A stretch of 64,000 bases of DNA, from NCBI GenBank assembly GCA_947452905.1, contig CANGEP010000001.1:1-64000 (forward strand), written 5' to 3'. The notes below the pieces were generated by a model. The model had not been told where the DNA came from, did no database searches, and worked only from the letters and a program-made list of their open reading frames with translations. This stretch comes from Bacteroidota bacterium. GTDB taxonomy: Bacteria; Bacteroidota; Bacteroidia; Chitinophagales; Chitinophagaceae. Positions 1 through 8,501 of this stretch are shown here, piece after piece. Position 1 is the stretch's first letter, and each line of letters opens with the position of its first letter. A program made the position numbers and the translations under genes.

Positions 1-525
1 GGTGATGAAACAGTAACTACTATTAAATCAAAATTAGGCATCACTACTTTAACTGGTTCAAACACAGGAGACCAAATTAATATTACGGGTAATGCTGCAA
101 CTGTTACTACTAACGCCAACCTTACAGGAGGCGTAACAAGTGTAGGAAATGCAACAACGGTAATTACCAACGCTAACTTAACAGGTGGTGTAACAAGTGT
201 TGGAAATGCAGCAACAGTAGTAACCAATGCGAACTTAACAGGAGTTGTTACAAGTGTTGGCAATGTAACTTCTATTGCAGCAGGCGCTATAACAAATACG
301 ATGATTGCTAATCCTGCTGTTGCTAGTTTATCAGGCACAAATTCTGGTGATGAAACAGTAACTACTATTAAATCAAAATTAAGCATCACTACTTTAACTG
401 GTTCAAACACAGGAGACCAAACTAATATTACAGGTAATGCTGCAACAGTTACTACCAATGCCAACCTTACAGGAGGCGTAACAAGTGTAGGAAATGCAGC
501 AACAGTGGTAACCAATGCAAATTTA
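1..525 (+). repeat. Direct repeat, 345-base period, inside the tail-fibre-like gene
   Basis: The segment from base 1 to about 180 recurs at 346 to about 525 with only scattered substitutions, many of them silent. The 345-base spacing is 115 codons, so the repeat preserves the frame. The left copy is cut by the window edge, so more copies may lie upstream. This looks like recent in-frame duplication of a protein repeat. Confidence 0.8.
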
Positions 526-1458
526 TCTGGCGATGTTTCTAGTGTTGGAAACACAACAACCATAGGATTATTAAAAGTAACTAATGCTATGATTGCAGCC
601 ACTACAATTGATCTTACTGCAAAAGTTACAGGTACTTTGCCCATTGCCAATGGTGGAACAAATTCAATAGCAACACCTACAGCAGGCGGAATAAATTATG
701 GAACAGGAACTGCACAGGCATATACAGCAGTGGGAACAAGTGGACAATTTTTGCAAAGCGCTGCAGGAGCTGCGCCTGTGTGGGCGCAGCCTGGGCCAAC
801 AAGTGTGCAGGTTTTAACTTCTTTAACTCCTGCATCAACCTACACAACACCTGCAGGAGTAAAGGCTATTATGGTTGAGTTAATTGGCGGAGGTGGAGGA
901 GGTGGTGGAGCTGTTGTGGCAGCATCACAAAGAGGAACTGCTGCTGGTGGTGGGGGAAGTGGTACTTATACTAGAATACTAATTGTTAATCCTGCATCCA
1001 GTTATTTATATACAATTGGAATTGCAGGTACTGCTGGCACAGTTGCAGGTGGTAATGGTGGTACAGGTGGTGCATCAAGTTTTAACAATGGTGCTATCAC
1101 AGCCCCTGGCGGAACTGGAGGAGTGGGTTGTTTAGCACAAACTGGAGCAAATGGTGGTGCGCTTAAAACTCTAGGTGGAACAGGAGGTGCTGCAGGTATT
1201 GGTGGAAATATAAGTCGAGTTGGAGAAGATGGTGGTACTGGATTTGTAACTACTGGAATTTCTTTAGGAGGTAAAGGATCTTCTTCTTTTTATGGATCAG
1301 GAGGAGAATCACCTGTTGCCATTACCACTCAAACCATTGCTGGTGTAGCAGCAACTGGATATGGGGCAGGAGCATCGGGAGCAGCTGTTTACTTTGCGGC
1401 TGCCGCTGCTGGTGCCGCAGGTTTTCAAGGAGTAATCATTGTCACTGAATATAAATAA
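1..1458 (+). CDS. Repetitive glycine-rich surface or tail-fibre-like protein, 5' end missing
   Basis: The reading frame is open from base 1, so the gene starts left of the window. The 485 visible codons begin inside repeats. The visible N-terminal part consists of short degenerate units of the type GNAAT-VVTNANLTG-GVTSVGN, followed by a TLPIANGGT motif. That motif is common in phage tail-fibre-like and beta-strand-repeat proteins of Bacteroidota. From about residue 265 a segment reading TYTTPAGVKAIMVELIGGGG opens a strongly glycine-rich domain that runs to the stop, as in the glycine-rich domain family often found at the tip of tail-fibre-like proteins. No sorting domain or membrane segment is visible. 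The role is inferred to be surface-exposed or fibre-like; it could be prophage-derived or a host adhesin. The first internal ATG at 301 is not a credible start because the repeats continue upstream of it. Confidence 0.7.
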   Translation, partial: GDETVTTIKSKLGITTLTGSNTGDQINITGNAATVTTNANLTGGVTSVGNATTVITNANLTGGVTSVGNAATVVTNANLTGVVTSVGNVTSIAAGAITNTMIANPAVASLSGTNSGDETVTTIKSKLSITTLTGSNTGDQTNITGNAATVTTNANLTGGVTSVGNAATVVTNANLSGDVSSVGNTTTIGLLKVTNAMIAATTIDLTAKVTGTLPIANGGTNSIATPTAGGINYGTGTAQAYTAVGTSGQFLQSAAGAAPVWAQPGPTSVQVLTSLTPASTYTTPAGVKAIMVELIGGGGGGGGAVVAASQRGTAAGGGGSGTYTRILIVNPASSYLYTIGIAGTAGTVAGGNGGTGGASSFNNGAITAPGGTGGVGCLAQTGANGGALKTLGGTGGAAGIGGNISRVGEDGGTGFVTTGISLGGKGSSSFYGSGGESPVAITTQTIAGVAATGYGAGASGAAVYFAAAAAGAAGFQGVIIVTEYK

Positions 1459-1476
1459 AAATTTAAAAAAAACAAC

Positions 1477-1719
1477 ATGAAACCAATTGAAAGAATCTCA
1501 GAGTACTTAAAGTACAAAGTAATTGCACAACACCAGTTTGAGCAAAGTTTACACCTATCTAATGGGTACATTTATAAACAACTAAAAAATAAAGGCTCCA
1601 TAGGTTCCGATATTCTAATACGAATACACGAAAGATACACGGAGCTTAATATTTTATGGATCCTTACAGGTGAAGGACAAATGCTCAATAATTTTCCTAA
1701 ACTAATTGAAATTCATTAA
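1477..1719 (+). CDS. Small helix-turn-helix-like protein, phage-repressor type
   Basis: This 80-residue protein starts 18 bases after the preceding stop, following an A-rich leader. Its N-terminal half (ERISEYLKYKVIAQHQFEQ, then LSNGYIYKQLKNKGSIGSD) has the helix-turn-helix spacing of XRE/CI-like DNA-binding domains. The segment LNILWILTGEGQML resembles the 'WLLTGKGEML' ending typical of small Bacteroidota phage-type repressors. It is therefore likely a DNA-binding protein. It is co-directional with the tail-fibre-like gene, which together suggests a prophage remnant or phage-derived locus, but no other phage gene is visible. It ends 6 bases before the convergent peptidase gene. The assignment rests on pattern recognition only. 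Confidence 0.6.
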   Translation: MKPIERISEYLKYKVIAQHQFEQSLHLSNGYIYKQLKNKGSIGSDILIRIHERYTELNILWILTGEGQMLNNFPKLIEIH

Positions 1720-1725
1720 AATTAA

Positions 1726-3195
1726 TTAATCTTTCCAACGCCATTCACCTGCAATGGTGAGTGGCTCTTTTAAATTATTTTTAATTAAGAACAATCTTGT
1801 TTCTTCGTCAGTAAAATGTTTGGCTTCAATTTTTAAAGCATCTGCAATACCGTATAATAACATCGTGTTAAATCTTACGGTATTGCGCATGCCTTTATCT
1901 TCTACTAAACTAAACACGTCGCAATCGGCATGGTAACAAGGGCCTGCACCTTTGGGTAATGAGCCACCAGCAGCGCCACCTGTAGGAACACCATTTAACA
2001 TAAAGGGCTGATGATCGCTATGTAATCCGGCACCTACCAAAAAAGTATTTTTAAAACTCGTATCTAACTGTTTTGCGATAGCGCCAATGGATTCAAACAA
2101 TGATTTGCTTTCTTGTGCACTGGTTGCAAATCCTTTAGGGTCGTTGGTCATGTCATAGTTTAACATGTATCTAATATTATCAATGCTTTTATCTTTTATA
2201 GAAGCATCTACATAAGCGCGTGATCCTAATAAGCCTTCTTCCTCACCCATAAACATTACAAAGTCGATAGTGCGTGCGGGTTGTAATTTTAAAGCTTTAA
2301 AAGTGCGCGCCATATCTAAAACAGAAAAAGAGCCAATACCATTATCCATGGCACCAGTTGCTAAATCCCAGCTATCTAAATGACCACCTACCACAATTTT
2401 TTCATTGGGTATGCTAGCACCTTTTATAGTGGCCACCACATTACGCGCTTTAATCATGCCAGAATGGTTGGTCATATTGATATGACTATATAATGGCCCA
2501 TTTTTTAATTGTTCTTTAAGTGCAAGGCCATCTTCTTTTCCTACACATACAGCAGGTATTGGGATTAATTTTCCAGTAACAGAAGCAGTGCCTGTTAAAA
2601 GCACTCCTTTATCTGCAGTGTTTATTACAATAATTCCTTTGGCACCGTATTTAGTGGCAATGGCTGTTTTTTCGGAGCGGTGTAATCCTGGAGTGCCTGC
2701 TTTGGAGCCGGGTAAAACACCTAAATATACTAATGCAATTTTCCCTTTTACTTTATCGGGGTTGGCTAAATAATCATCTTCAACACCATTGCCCATATCT
2801 ACTACTTCGAGTGTTATATCGGAAGCAACAGGGGAGTGTGCAAGAGATACTGACTTTATGGGTTGTAAATTTTGTAAAGAATTTCCGATGGTAACTGCTA
2901 AAGTACCACGGCTCCAACTCTCTACTTCGAAAGGCTGAAATTTGACATTGCTAAATCCGTAAGACTTTAATAAATCGTATGCATATTGCTCCGCTTTTTT
3001 CCCATTCTCTGAACCCGTTAAACGGTGCCCGATAGTTTCAGAAGCAATTTTTAAGGAAGTGTAGGCATTGGAATTTGCTAAAACCTCTTTATTGATTTTA
3101 GCAAAAATGGAGGGCCACGCTGGTTTTGCTTGCGCTATTAACTGAGTGGTAAAAAACAAGGAAAAAATTCCGGATAATAATTGTATTTTTTTCAT
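1726..3195 (-). CDS. Secreted M28-family zinc peptidase (carboxypeptidase Q-like)
   Basis: This 489-residue protein starts with a signal peptide (residues 1-22, ending LIAQA). It has a protease-associated-type insert at about 110-240, followed by the M28 metallopeptidase fold. Metal and catalytic residues can be read in order: His272 and Asp274 in GGHLDSWD, Asp284 in GAMDNG, the Glu pair 318/319 in MGEEEG, Asp348 in NYDMTND, and His392/His395 in GLHSDHQPF. All expected M28 residues are present, so it should be an active di-zinc amino- or carboxypeptidase exported to the periplasm or outside. It is divergent from the SPFH gene, with 67 bases between the starts. A second M28 peptidase lies on the other side of the SPFH gene. 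Substrate specificity cannot be told. Confidence 0.9.
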   Translation of the reverse strand: MKKIQLLSGIFSLFFTTQLIAQAKPAWPSIFAKINKEVLANSNAYTSLKIASETIGHRLTGSENGKKAEQYAYDLLKSYGFSNVKFQPFEVESWSRGTLAVTIGNSLQNLQPIKSVSLAHSPVASDITLEVVDMGNGVEDDYLANPDKVKGKIALVYLGVLPGSKAGTPGLHRSEKTAIATKYGAKGIIVINTADKGVLLTGTASVTGKLIPIPAVCVGKEDGLALKEQLKNGPLYSHINMTNHSGMIKARNVVATIKGASIPNEKIVVGGHLDSWDLATGAMDNGIGSFSVLDMARTFKALKLQPARTIDFVMFMGEEEGLLGSRAYVDASIKDKSIDNIRYMLNYDMTNDPKGFATSAQESKSLFESIGAIAKQLDTSFKNTFLVGAGLHSDHQPFMLNGVPTGGAAGGSLPKGAGPCYHADCDVFSLVEDKGMRNTVRFNTMLLYGIADALKIEAKHFTDEETRLFLIKNNLKEPLTIAGEWRWKD

Positions 3196-3262
3196 GTAGG
3201 AGATACTTTAAAAGCTAATTTATGGAATATTTAGTTGTAATTTTAATATAAATAATAACACT

Positions 3263-4168
3263 ATGTTTTTAATCATTTTAGGTCTCCTAATATTTTTTGC
3301 TGCTAGGGCAGTACAAAACTTAAATCTTCCAATCTCTCAACATAAAGGAGCTATTCGTTCGGTGGGAATCATTGTAATGGTATTGGGTTTATTAACTGCC
3401 AGTATTAAGCAAATAGATGCTGGTCAAATTGGGGTGCAATCTCTTTTTGGTAAAGTGCAAGACGAAGTTTTAACTAGTGGTTTAAATTTTGTAAATCCAT
3501 TAATGGATATAAGATCCATTGATGTTCGCACACAAAATTATACCATGAGTGGCGTTCATAACGAGGGAGATGTTGTAGGAGACGATGCTATTAGAGTATT
3601 AACTGCGGATGGACTTGAAGTAGTAATTGATTTAACTGTATTATATCGTGTACAATCAACTCAAGCCCCTAAAATAGTGCGTGAAATTGGTTACGATTTT
3701 AAAAATGTAGTGGTGCGTCCTATTACTAGAACAAAAATTCGTGATAATGCCGTTTATTATACCGCTGTGGATTTATACTCTGTTAAAAGAGATGAGTTTC
3801 AGGCTAGAATTTTTAAAACTATCGAAGAAAATTTAAAGGCCCGTGGGTTAGTGTTGGAGCAATTGTTAGTGAGAAATATTTCATTACCTGCATCGGTTAA
3901 AGGATCTATCGAAGAAAAAATAAAAGCCGAACAGGATGCTCAAAAAATGCAATACGTTTTACAGAAAGAAAAGCAAGAAGCAGAACGTAAAAGAGTAGAG
4001 GCTCAGGGTATTGCCGATTATCAAAGAATTATAAGCCTAGGACTTGGCGATAAGCAATTACAATATGAGCAAATACAAGCCATGAAAGGCTTAATGACCT
4101 CTCCAAATAGTAAAGTAATTATTATGGGTGGAGGTAAAACCCCTATTATTTTAGACAGTAAAAATTAA
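3263..4168 (+). CDS. SPFH/band 7 (prohibitin-like) membrane protein
   Basis: This 301-residue protein has two hydrophobic segments near the N-terminus (about residues 1-17 and 33-48). They are followed by an SPFH domain opening with QIDAGQIGVQSLFGKVQDEVL and including the RTQNYTMSG and VLTADGLEVVIDLTVLYRV segments typical of prohibitin-type proteins. The part after about residue 215 is charged and helical (EEKIKAEQDAQKMQYVLQKEKQEAERKRVEAQG), as expected for the coiled-coil flotillin/prohibitin tail. Such proteins oligomerise on membranes and often modulate membrane proteases. The next gene, 22 bases downstream, encodes a secreted M28 peptidase and is likely in the same operon. The partner relationship is inferred. 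Confidence 0.9.
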   Translation: MFLIILGLLIFFAARAVQNLNLPISQHKGAIRSVGIIVMVLGLLTASIKQIDAGQIGVQSLFGKVQDEVLTSGLNFVNPLMDIRSIDVRTQNYTMSGVHNEGDVVGDDAIRVLTADGLEVVIDLTVLYRVQSTQAPKIVREIGYDFKNVVVRPITRTKIRDNAVYYTAVDLYSVKRDEFQARIFKTIEENLKARGLVLEQLLVRNISLPASVKGSIEEKIKAEQDAQKMQYVLQKEKQEAERKRVEAQGIADYQRIISLGLGDKQLQYEQIQAMKGLMTSPNSKVIIMGGGKTPIILDSKN

Positions 4169-4190
4169 GCAAACTCTTTATTAAATATCT

Positions 4191-5540
4191 ATGAAAAAAT
4201 TAATCACTTTTTTAGTTGCCATTTTATGTGTTCAAATGTCTTTTGCACAAACCATTGTAAAACGCGATCCCGAAATTGATGCGATGGTAAAAGAAATGAG
4301 TGCAGATACATTAAAAGCCAATATGTACAAATTGGTTTCTTTTGGTACACGTAATACTTTAAGTAATCAAACAAGTGCTAGCAGAGGTGTGGGTGGTGCA
4401 AGAGCATGGATATTAAGTAGGTTTAATGATTATGCTAAACAATCGGGTGGGCGATTAACTGCATTTATAGATACTGTTACCTATTTTCCTGATGGAAAGA
4501 GAGTAGACCGTCCCATAATTTTAGGAAATGTAGTAGCTACTTTAAAAGGTACCGACCCTAATGATAAACGAATATTTATTATGAGTGGTCATTTAGATAA
4601 TATGAGATCAAATGTAATGGATAGTGTGGGTGATGCACCTGGAGCGGATGATGATGGAAGTGGTACAGTAGCTGTAATGGAATGTGCAAGAGTGATGAGT
4701 AAACATAGTTTTCCGGCAACCATCATTTTTGTAACTGTTGCAGGGGAAGAGCAAGGTTTGATAGGTGCTTATTATATGGCTAAGAAAGCAAAAAAAGAAG
4801 GATGGCCTATTGAAGCTGTTTTAAATAATGATATCATGGGCTCTAATAATAGTAACGAGACCAATATAATTGAGAATACAAAAATCAGAGTATTTAGTGA
4901 GGGTTTATCTGTTACTGATACTGGAAAAGCTGCCATGCAAATAAGATCCTTAGGTTTAGAAAACGATGGTCGCTCTCGACAATTAGCAAGATACATTAAA
5001 GAGATAGGAGAGCGATACGTGGATAATATTCAGGTGATGATGGTATATCGTAATGATCGTTTTTTAAGAGGAGGTGATCATACACCTTATGTAGAAAATG
5101 GATTTGCAGCTGTTCGTTTTACTGAAATGAATGAGAACTACACGCGTCAACATCAAGATATAAGAACCGAGAATGGAATTAATTATGGTGATTTACCAGA
5201 GCATATCGATTTTGAATACTTACGTAAAAACAGTGCTATTAATTTGGCTAATCTTTCCAATATGGCAAAAGCCCCAGCTGTGCCTGAAGAGGTAAAAGTG
5301 GATGTTAAAAAATTAAGTAATTCCACTTATTTGTATTGGAAAGCCCCAAAGTCGGGGGCGGTTAAGGGATACTATATTTTAATGCGTGAAACCACCAGCC
5401 CGGTATGGCAAAAAAAGATATATACAGAGGCTTTAGAAATACGACTTCCTTACAGTAAAGACAATTACTTTTTTGGGGTACAATCGGTGAATGAATCGGG
5501 TAATGAGAGCTTGCCGGTAATACCTGCTGTAGGCAGATAA
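4191..5540 (+). CDS. Secreted M28-family zinc peptidase with C-terminal FnIII-like domain
   Basis: This 449-residue protein has a signal peptide (residues 1-20, ending MSFAQ). The M28 catalytic residues are visible: His134 in SGHLDN, Asp153 in GADDDG, Glu186/Glu187 in AGEEQG, Asp214 in NNDIMG, and His297 in GGDHTPY. Residues about 360-449 (VPEEVKVDVKKLSNSTYLYW and onward) look like a fibronectin type III domain. Several Bacteroidota M28 peptidases carry such a domain after the catalytic part. It follows the SPFH gene by 22 bases and was probably cotranscribed with it. There is no T9SS sorting domain, so it is likely periplasmic or released by another route. Confidence 0.9.
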   Translation: MKKLITFLVAILCVQMSFAQTIVKRDPEIDAMVKEMSADTLKANMYKLVSFGTRNTLSNQTSASRGVGGARAWILSRFNDYAKQSGGRLTAFIDTVTYFPDGKRVDRPIILGNVVATLKGTDPNDKRIFIMSGHLDNMRSNVMDSVGDAPGADDDGSGTVAVMECARVMSKHSFPATIIFVTVAGEEQGLIGAYYMAKKAKKEGWPIEAVLNNDIMGSNNSNETNIIENTKIRVFSEGLSVTDTGKAAMQIRSLGLENDGRSRQLARYIKEIGERYVDNIQVMMVYRNDRFLRGGDHTPYVENGFAAVRFTEMNENYTRQHQDIRTENGINYGDLPEHIDFEYLRKNSAINLANLSNMAKAPAVPEEVKVDVKKLSNSTYLYWKAPKSGAVKGYYILMRETTSPVWQKKIYTEALEIRLPYSKDNYFFGVQSVNESGNESLPVIPAVGR

Positions 5541-5835
5541 TTTGAAGGATTTAATAGACAATTCTCTATTTAGGTTATTAACCTTTATCATAATAGGTGA
5601 AATTTTATTTGATTCACATATGTATACGTGCAAATATTATTAATTTAAACTATGTAATTTATTGATTAATAATACTTAAATACTCATTAATCCCCCATAT
5701 ATCCTGTTTTATTAAAATAGGTGAAAATTCAATTAGAACTGATTTATATCAGTACTGCAAATAGATTAAAGTCATAACATTAAAGTAACTTTGTAGAATT
5801 ACTTCTATATATAATTGATTTTTTGATTTTAATTT
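5541..5835. other. Noncoding gap with one -7-like element
   Basis: No credible reading frame is seen. A weak short hairpin (AGGTT-ATT-AACCT) lies just after the peptidase stop and might help termination. Two short copies of AATAGGTGAAA occur near 5592 and 5717. A TAnnTTTG element lies near the right end. Confidence 0.5.
5786..5793 (+). promoter_or_regulatory. Bacteroidota -7 promoter element (TAACTTTG)
   Basis: TAACTTTG matches the Bacteroidota -7 consensus TAnnTTTG and lies 43 bases before the ATG at 5836. No good TTTG -33 element is seen at the usual spacing. It would drive the four-gene surface operon 5836-22016. Confidence 0.5.
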
Positions 5836-8499
5836 ATGCTAAACCCCAAACAATTTCTACTTTTTTCGTGGATCTTATTATCACTTATTTGCTATAATTC
5901 ATCTTTAAATGCTCAAACTACCAAGACAATCAAAGCAGGTGCTTTTATTGTGGATATGGGCGTTTTGCCACAAACTGTAGGAAATGGGCTAAAGCCATAT
6001 GGTATGATTTACGACCTGATGAAAAATTTTCAGGTGCCAATATTATGGTCAATCAACCCCACAAAAGCAAAAGATGGTGTTGATTTTTCGATTGGAGCAA
6101 AAAATTTTAGCGGTGGCCCTTTTATTATTGAAGCCGATTTTAGAACAGATTCAGTGAATGCACATATTGCTTATTGGCAAACACAAGGAGTTGTAGGTAT
6201 TACTACCACTGCACCATTAACGGTTCCTGTAAGTACAACTTTATATAAAGCGCCCAACTGGACTTTAGATAAACAAAATGGTTTGGTGGCAATCCCTTAT
6301 TTTACCAATGCAGGTATACCTTCCACTGCCTATGGTGGTGCCACAAGTGCTACTTGGAAAAACCCCGCCGATTTAACAGCATGCGACGATTTGTTCGTGA
6401 TGCCACATGCAGATCCTGCTTGGGCTACTCATGGTCATTTATTGGAATGGAACCAAACAGCTAAAGGGGGTATATGGCTAGGATGTAGTGCTGGTAGCCA
6501 TTTGGAAGACATGTTCAATACTGCAATTACTTCACAGCAAACAAATTTTTTATCTGAGAAAACTGGTTTGGCAACAGGCGCTGGTCCTTATTCTCAAAAT
6601 GCATTAATGCTTGCGGCCAATCATACCAATGGTGTTGCTCCATATACTTACGATCCTAATTTACAATATGATCCTATCATGCAGTTTATGGGAATTTTTG
6701 ATGGCGCTGTAGCGAGTGGTGCCGAGACTGTTTATATTCCATTAACACCAGGTTGGAGATCGACCACTAAAATTGGTGTGTATGATGCCGACCACAAACA
6801 AAAAATTGATACGGCTACTAATCATCGTGCAGCCATTATTGCATGGGGGCCAGGTTTTGGAAGTAGCAGTAATGGAAAAGTTTTTATAGAAGCTTCACAT
6901 AGTTTTAATGGAACAGGTCCTACCAATGTTGCAGCACAGAGAGTGTTTTTTAATTTCTCTTTTACAGCTGCCATGGGTGTTATAGGCAAAGAGGTAATTC
7001 CATCTATTACAGGATTACCTGCTGGTACTGTTTTGTTTTCGGGTCAATCTTTAAACTTATCACTGGCTTTACCTACGGGTGTCGATTTAGTGCGTGATGG
7101 ATATGCTGTAAAATGGAGCTCCAGTGGAGGCGGATCTTTTAGCCCTAACAATACTTCACAAAATGTAAGTTTTACAGCCCCTTCCAATTTAGGTATTGCA
7201 CAATTAAGTGTTACTTTAACAGATGGTTGTGGAAGAACTACTTTTGATTCTAAGCCAGTCGATATTCAATGTTTGATGAACGTAAGTCCGGTGGTTACGG
7301 ATCCTTGTAATGCTACACCTAATGCAGGTGCAATTAATTTAAATGTTACTAATGGTGCTGGGCCTTTTGTTTGGAAATATAAAAAAACGGGTGCAGTAGA
7401 TTCGGTTGCAGGTACTGGTACTTCCATCACAGGATTAAGTGCAGGTACTTATGGCTTTACTGTAAAAGGAAGTAATGGCACAGGCTGTGTATCTTCATTT
7501 AATACAACTTTAACTGCATTACCTGCCTTTTCGGTTACAGCAGGAACAACCAGTAATTTATCTGCGAATGGTGCAGGGGACGGCACTGCTAATATTACTG
7601 TTAGTGGTGGAAATCCAACCTATACTTATTTATGGAGCAATGGAATAACTACACAAAATTTAAGTTCGGCGGCAGCTGGAACTTATAGTGTTACAGTTAC
7701 CGATAGTAAAGGATGTAAAGCAACATTAGCCAACGCCATTACATTAACAGAACCACCAGCCATTATTATAACACCTACTCTTACCAATGTTAATTGCAAT
7801 GGAAATAATACTGGTGCTATAAGTATAGCAGTAACTGGTGGTGCAAGTCCTTATACTTATGCATGGAACGATGGTACAAGTACTCAAAATAGAACAGGAT
7901 TAAAAGCGGGCACTTATACACTTACTTTAACAGATGCTAATGGTGCCAGAAAAATTACTGGAATAACGGTTACTGAGCCAAGTGTTTTAAATGTGAACCC
8001 CGCTATTACAAATATCACTTGTAATGGATTAACCAATGGAGCAATTGATATAACGGTTTCAGGTGGAACTTCTTCATATACTTATGCATGGTCTAAAGTT
8101 GAATCAGGATCATATAGTGCAACCTCTGAAGATATTACTGGACTTTCTTTAGGTACTTACAATATAAGTGTGACTGATGCCAATGGTTGTAATAGTATTT
8201 CCACAAACAGTATAGTAGAACCAAACAGATTAACATTAAGTTCAGTTATAAATAAAGCTACTTGTCCAGGAGTAAATGACGGTAGTGTAGTTTTAAGTTT
8301 ATCTGGTGGAAATGGTGGATATACTTATGCATGGACAGGGCCAAGTAGTTATACATCAACAATAGCTAGCCCAACAGGTTTGGGGGCTGGCACATATTCG
8401 GTAACTGTTACAGATAGTAAATCTTGTACACTTACTAATTCAATTATCATTGCTAACACCAATCCTAATCCTGTTACACCAGGGGTCATAAATCATTAA
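5836..8499 (+). CDS. Secreted SprB-repeat protein with amidotransferase-like N-terminal domain
   Basis: This 887-residue protein has a signal peptide of about 26 residues (ending SSLNAQ). Residues about 30-390 form a domain I cannot assign to a characterised family. It contains GLKPYGMIYDLMKN and WLGCSAGSHLEDMF, the latter resembling the nucleophile elbow of class I glutamine amidotransferase-like folds. It is followed by an Ig-like region (about 390-475). At least five SprB-type repeats follow, each with the pattern 'NCNG...GAI.I.VTGG..PYTYAW...GL.AGTYT.T.TDANG'. It ends in NPVTPGVINH without any T9SS type A or B sorting domain, unlike its downstream neighbour. The gap to the next gene is 2 bases, so the two are probably translated from one mRNA. 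A role in adhesion or gliding is inferred from the repeats. Confidence 0.75.
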   Translation: MLNPKQFLLFSWILLSLICYNSSLNAQTTKTIKAGAFIVDMGVLPQTVGNGLKPYGMIYDLMKNFQVPILWSINPTKAKDGVDFSIGAKNFSGGPFIIEADFRTDSVNAHIAYWQTQGVVGITTTAPLTVPVSTTLYKAPNWTLDKQNGLVAIPYFTNAGIPSTAYGGATSATWKNPADLTACDDLFVMPHADPAWATHGHLLEWNQTAKGGIWLGCSAGSHLEDMFNTAITSQQTNFLSEKTGLATGAGPYSQNALMLAANHTNGVAPYTYDPNLQYDPIMQFMGIFDGAVASGAETVYIPLTPGWRSTTKIGVYDADHKQKIDTATNHRAAIIAWGPGFGSSSNGKVFIEASHSFNGTGPTNVAAQRVFFNFSFTAAMGVIGKEVIPSITGLPAGTVLFSGQSLNLSLALPTGVDLVRDGYAVKWSSSGGGSFSPNNTSQNVSFTAPSNLGIAQLSVTLTDGCGRTTFDSKPVDIQCLMNVSPVVTDPCNATPNAGAINLNVTNGAGPFVWKYKKTGAVDSVAGTGTSITGLSAGTYGFTVKGSNGTGCVSSFNTTLTALPAFSVTAGTTSNLSANGAGDGTANITVSGGNPTYTYLWSNGITTQNLSSAAAGTYSVTVTDSKGCKATLANAITLTEPPAIIITPTLTNVNCNGNNTGAISIAVTGGASPYTYAWNDGTSTQNRTGLKAGTYTLTLTDANGARKITGITVTEPSVLNVNPAITNITCNGLTNGAIDITVSGGTSSYTYAWSKVESGSYSATSEDITGLSLGTYNISVTDANGCNSISTNSIVEPNRLTLSSVINKATCPGVNDGSVVLSLSGGNGGYTYAWTGPSSYTSTIASPTGLGAGTYSVTVTDSKSCTLTNSIIIANTNPNPVTPGVINH

Positions 8500-8501
8500 T
8501 A

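Noticed and set aside
5592-5728. Two copies of AATAGGTGAAA as a possible operator pair
   Set aside because: The copies are short, spaced irregularly relative to the -7 element, and not palindromic.
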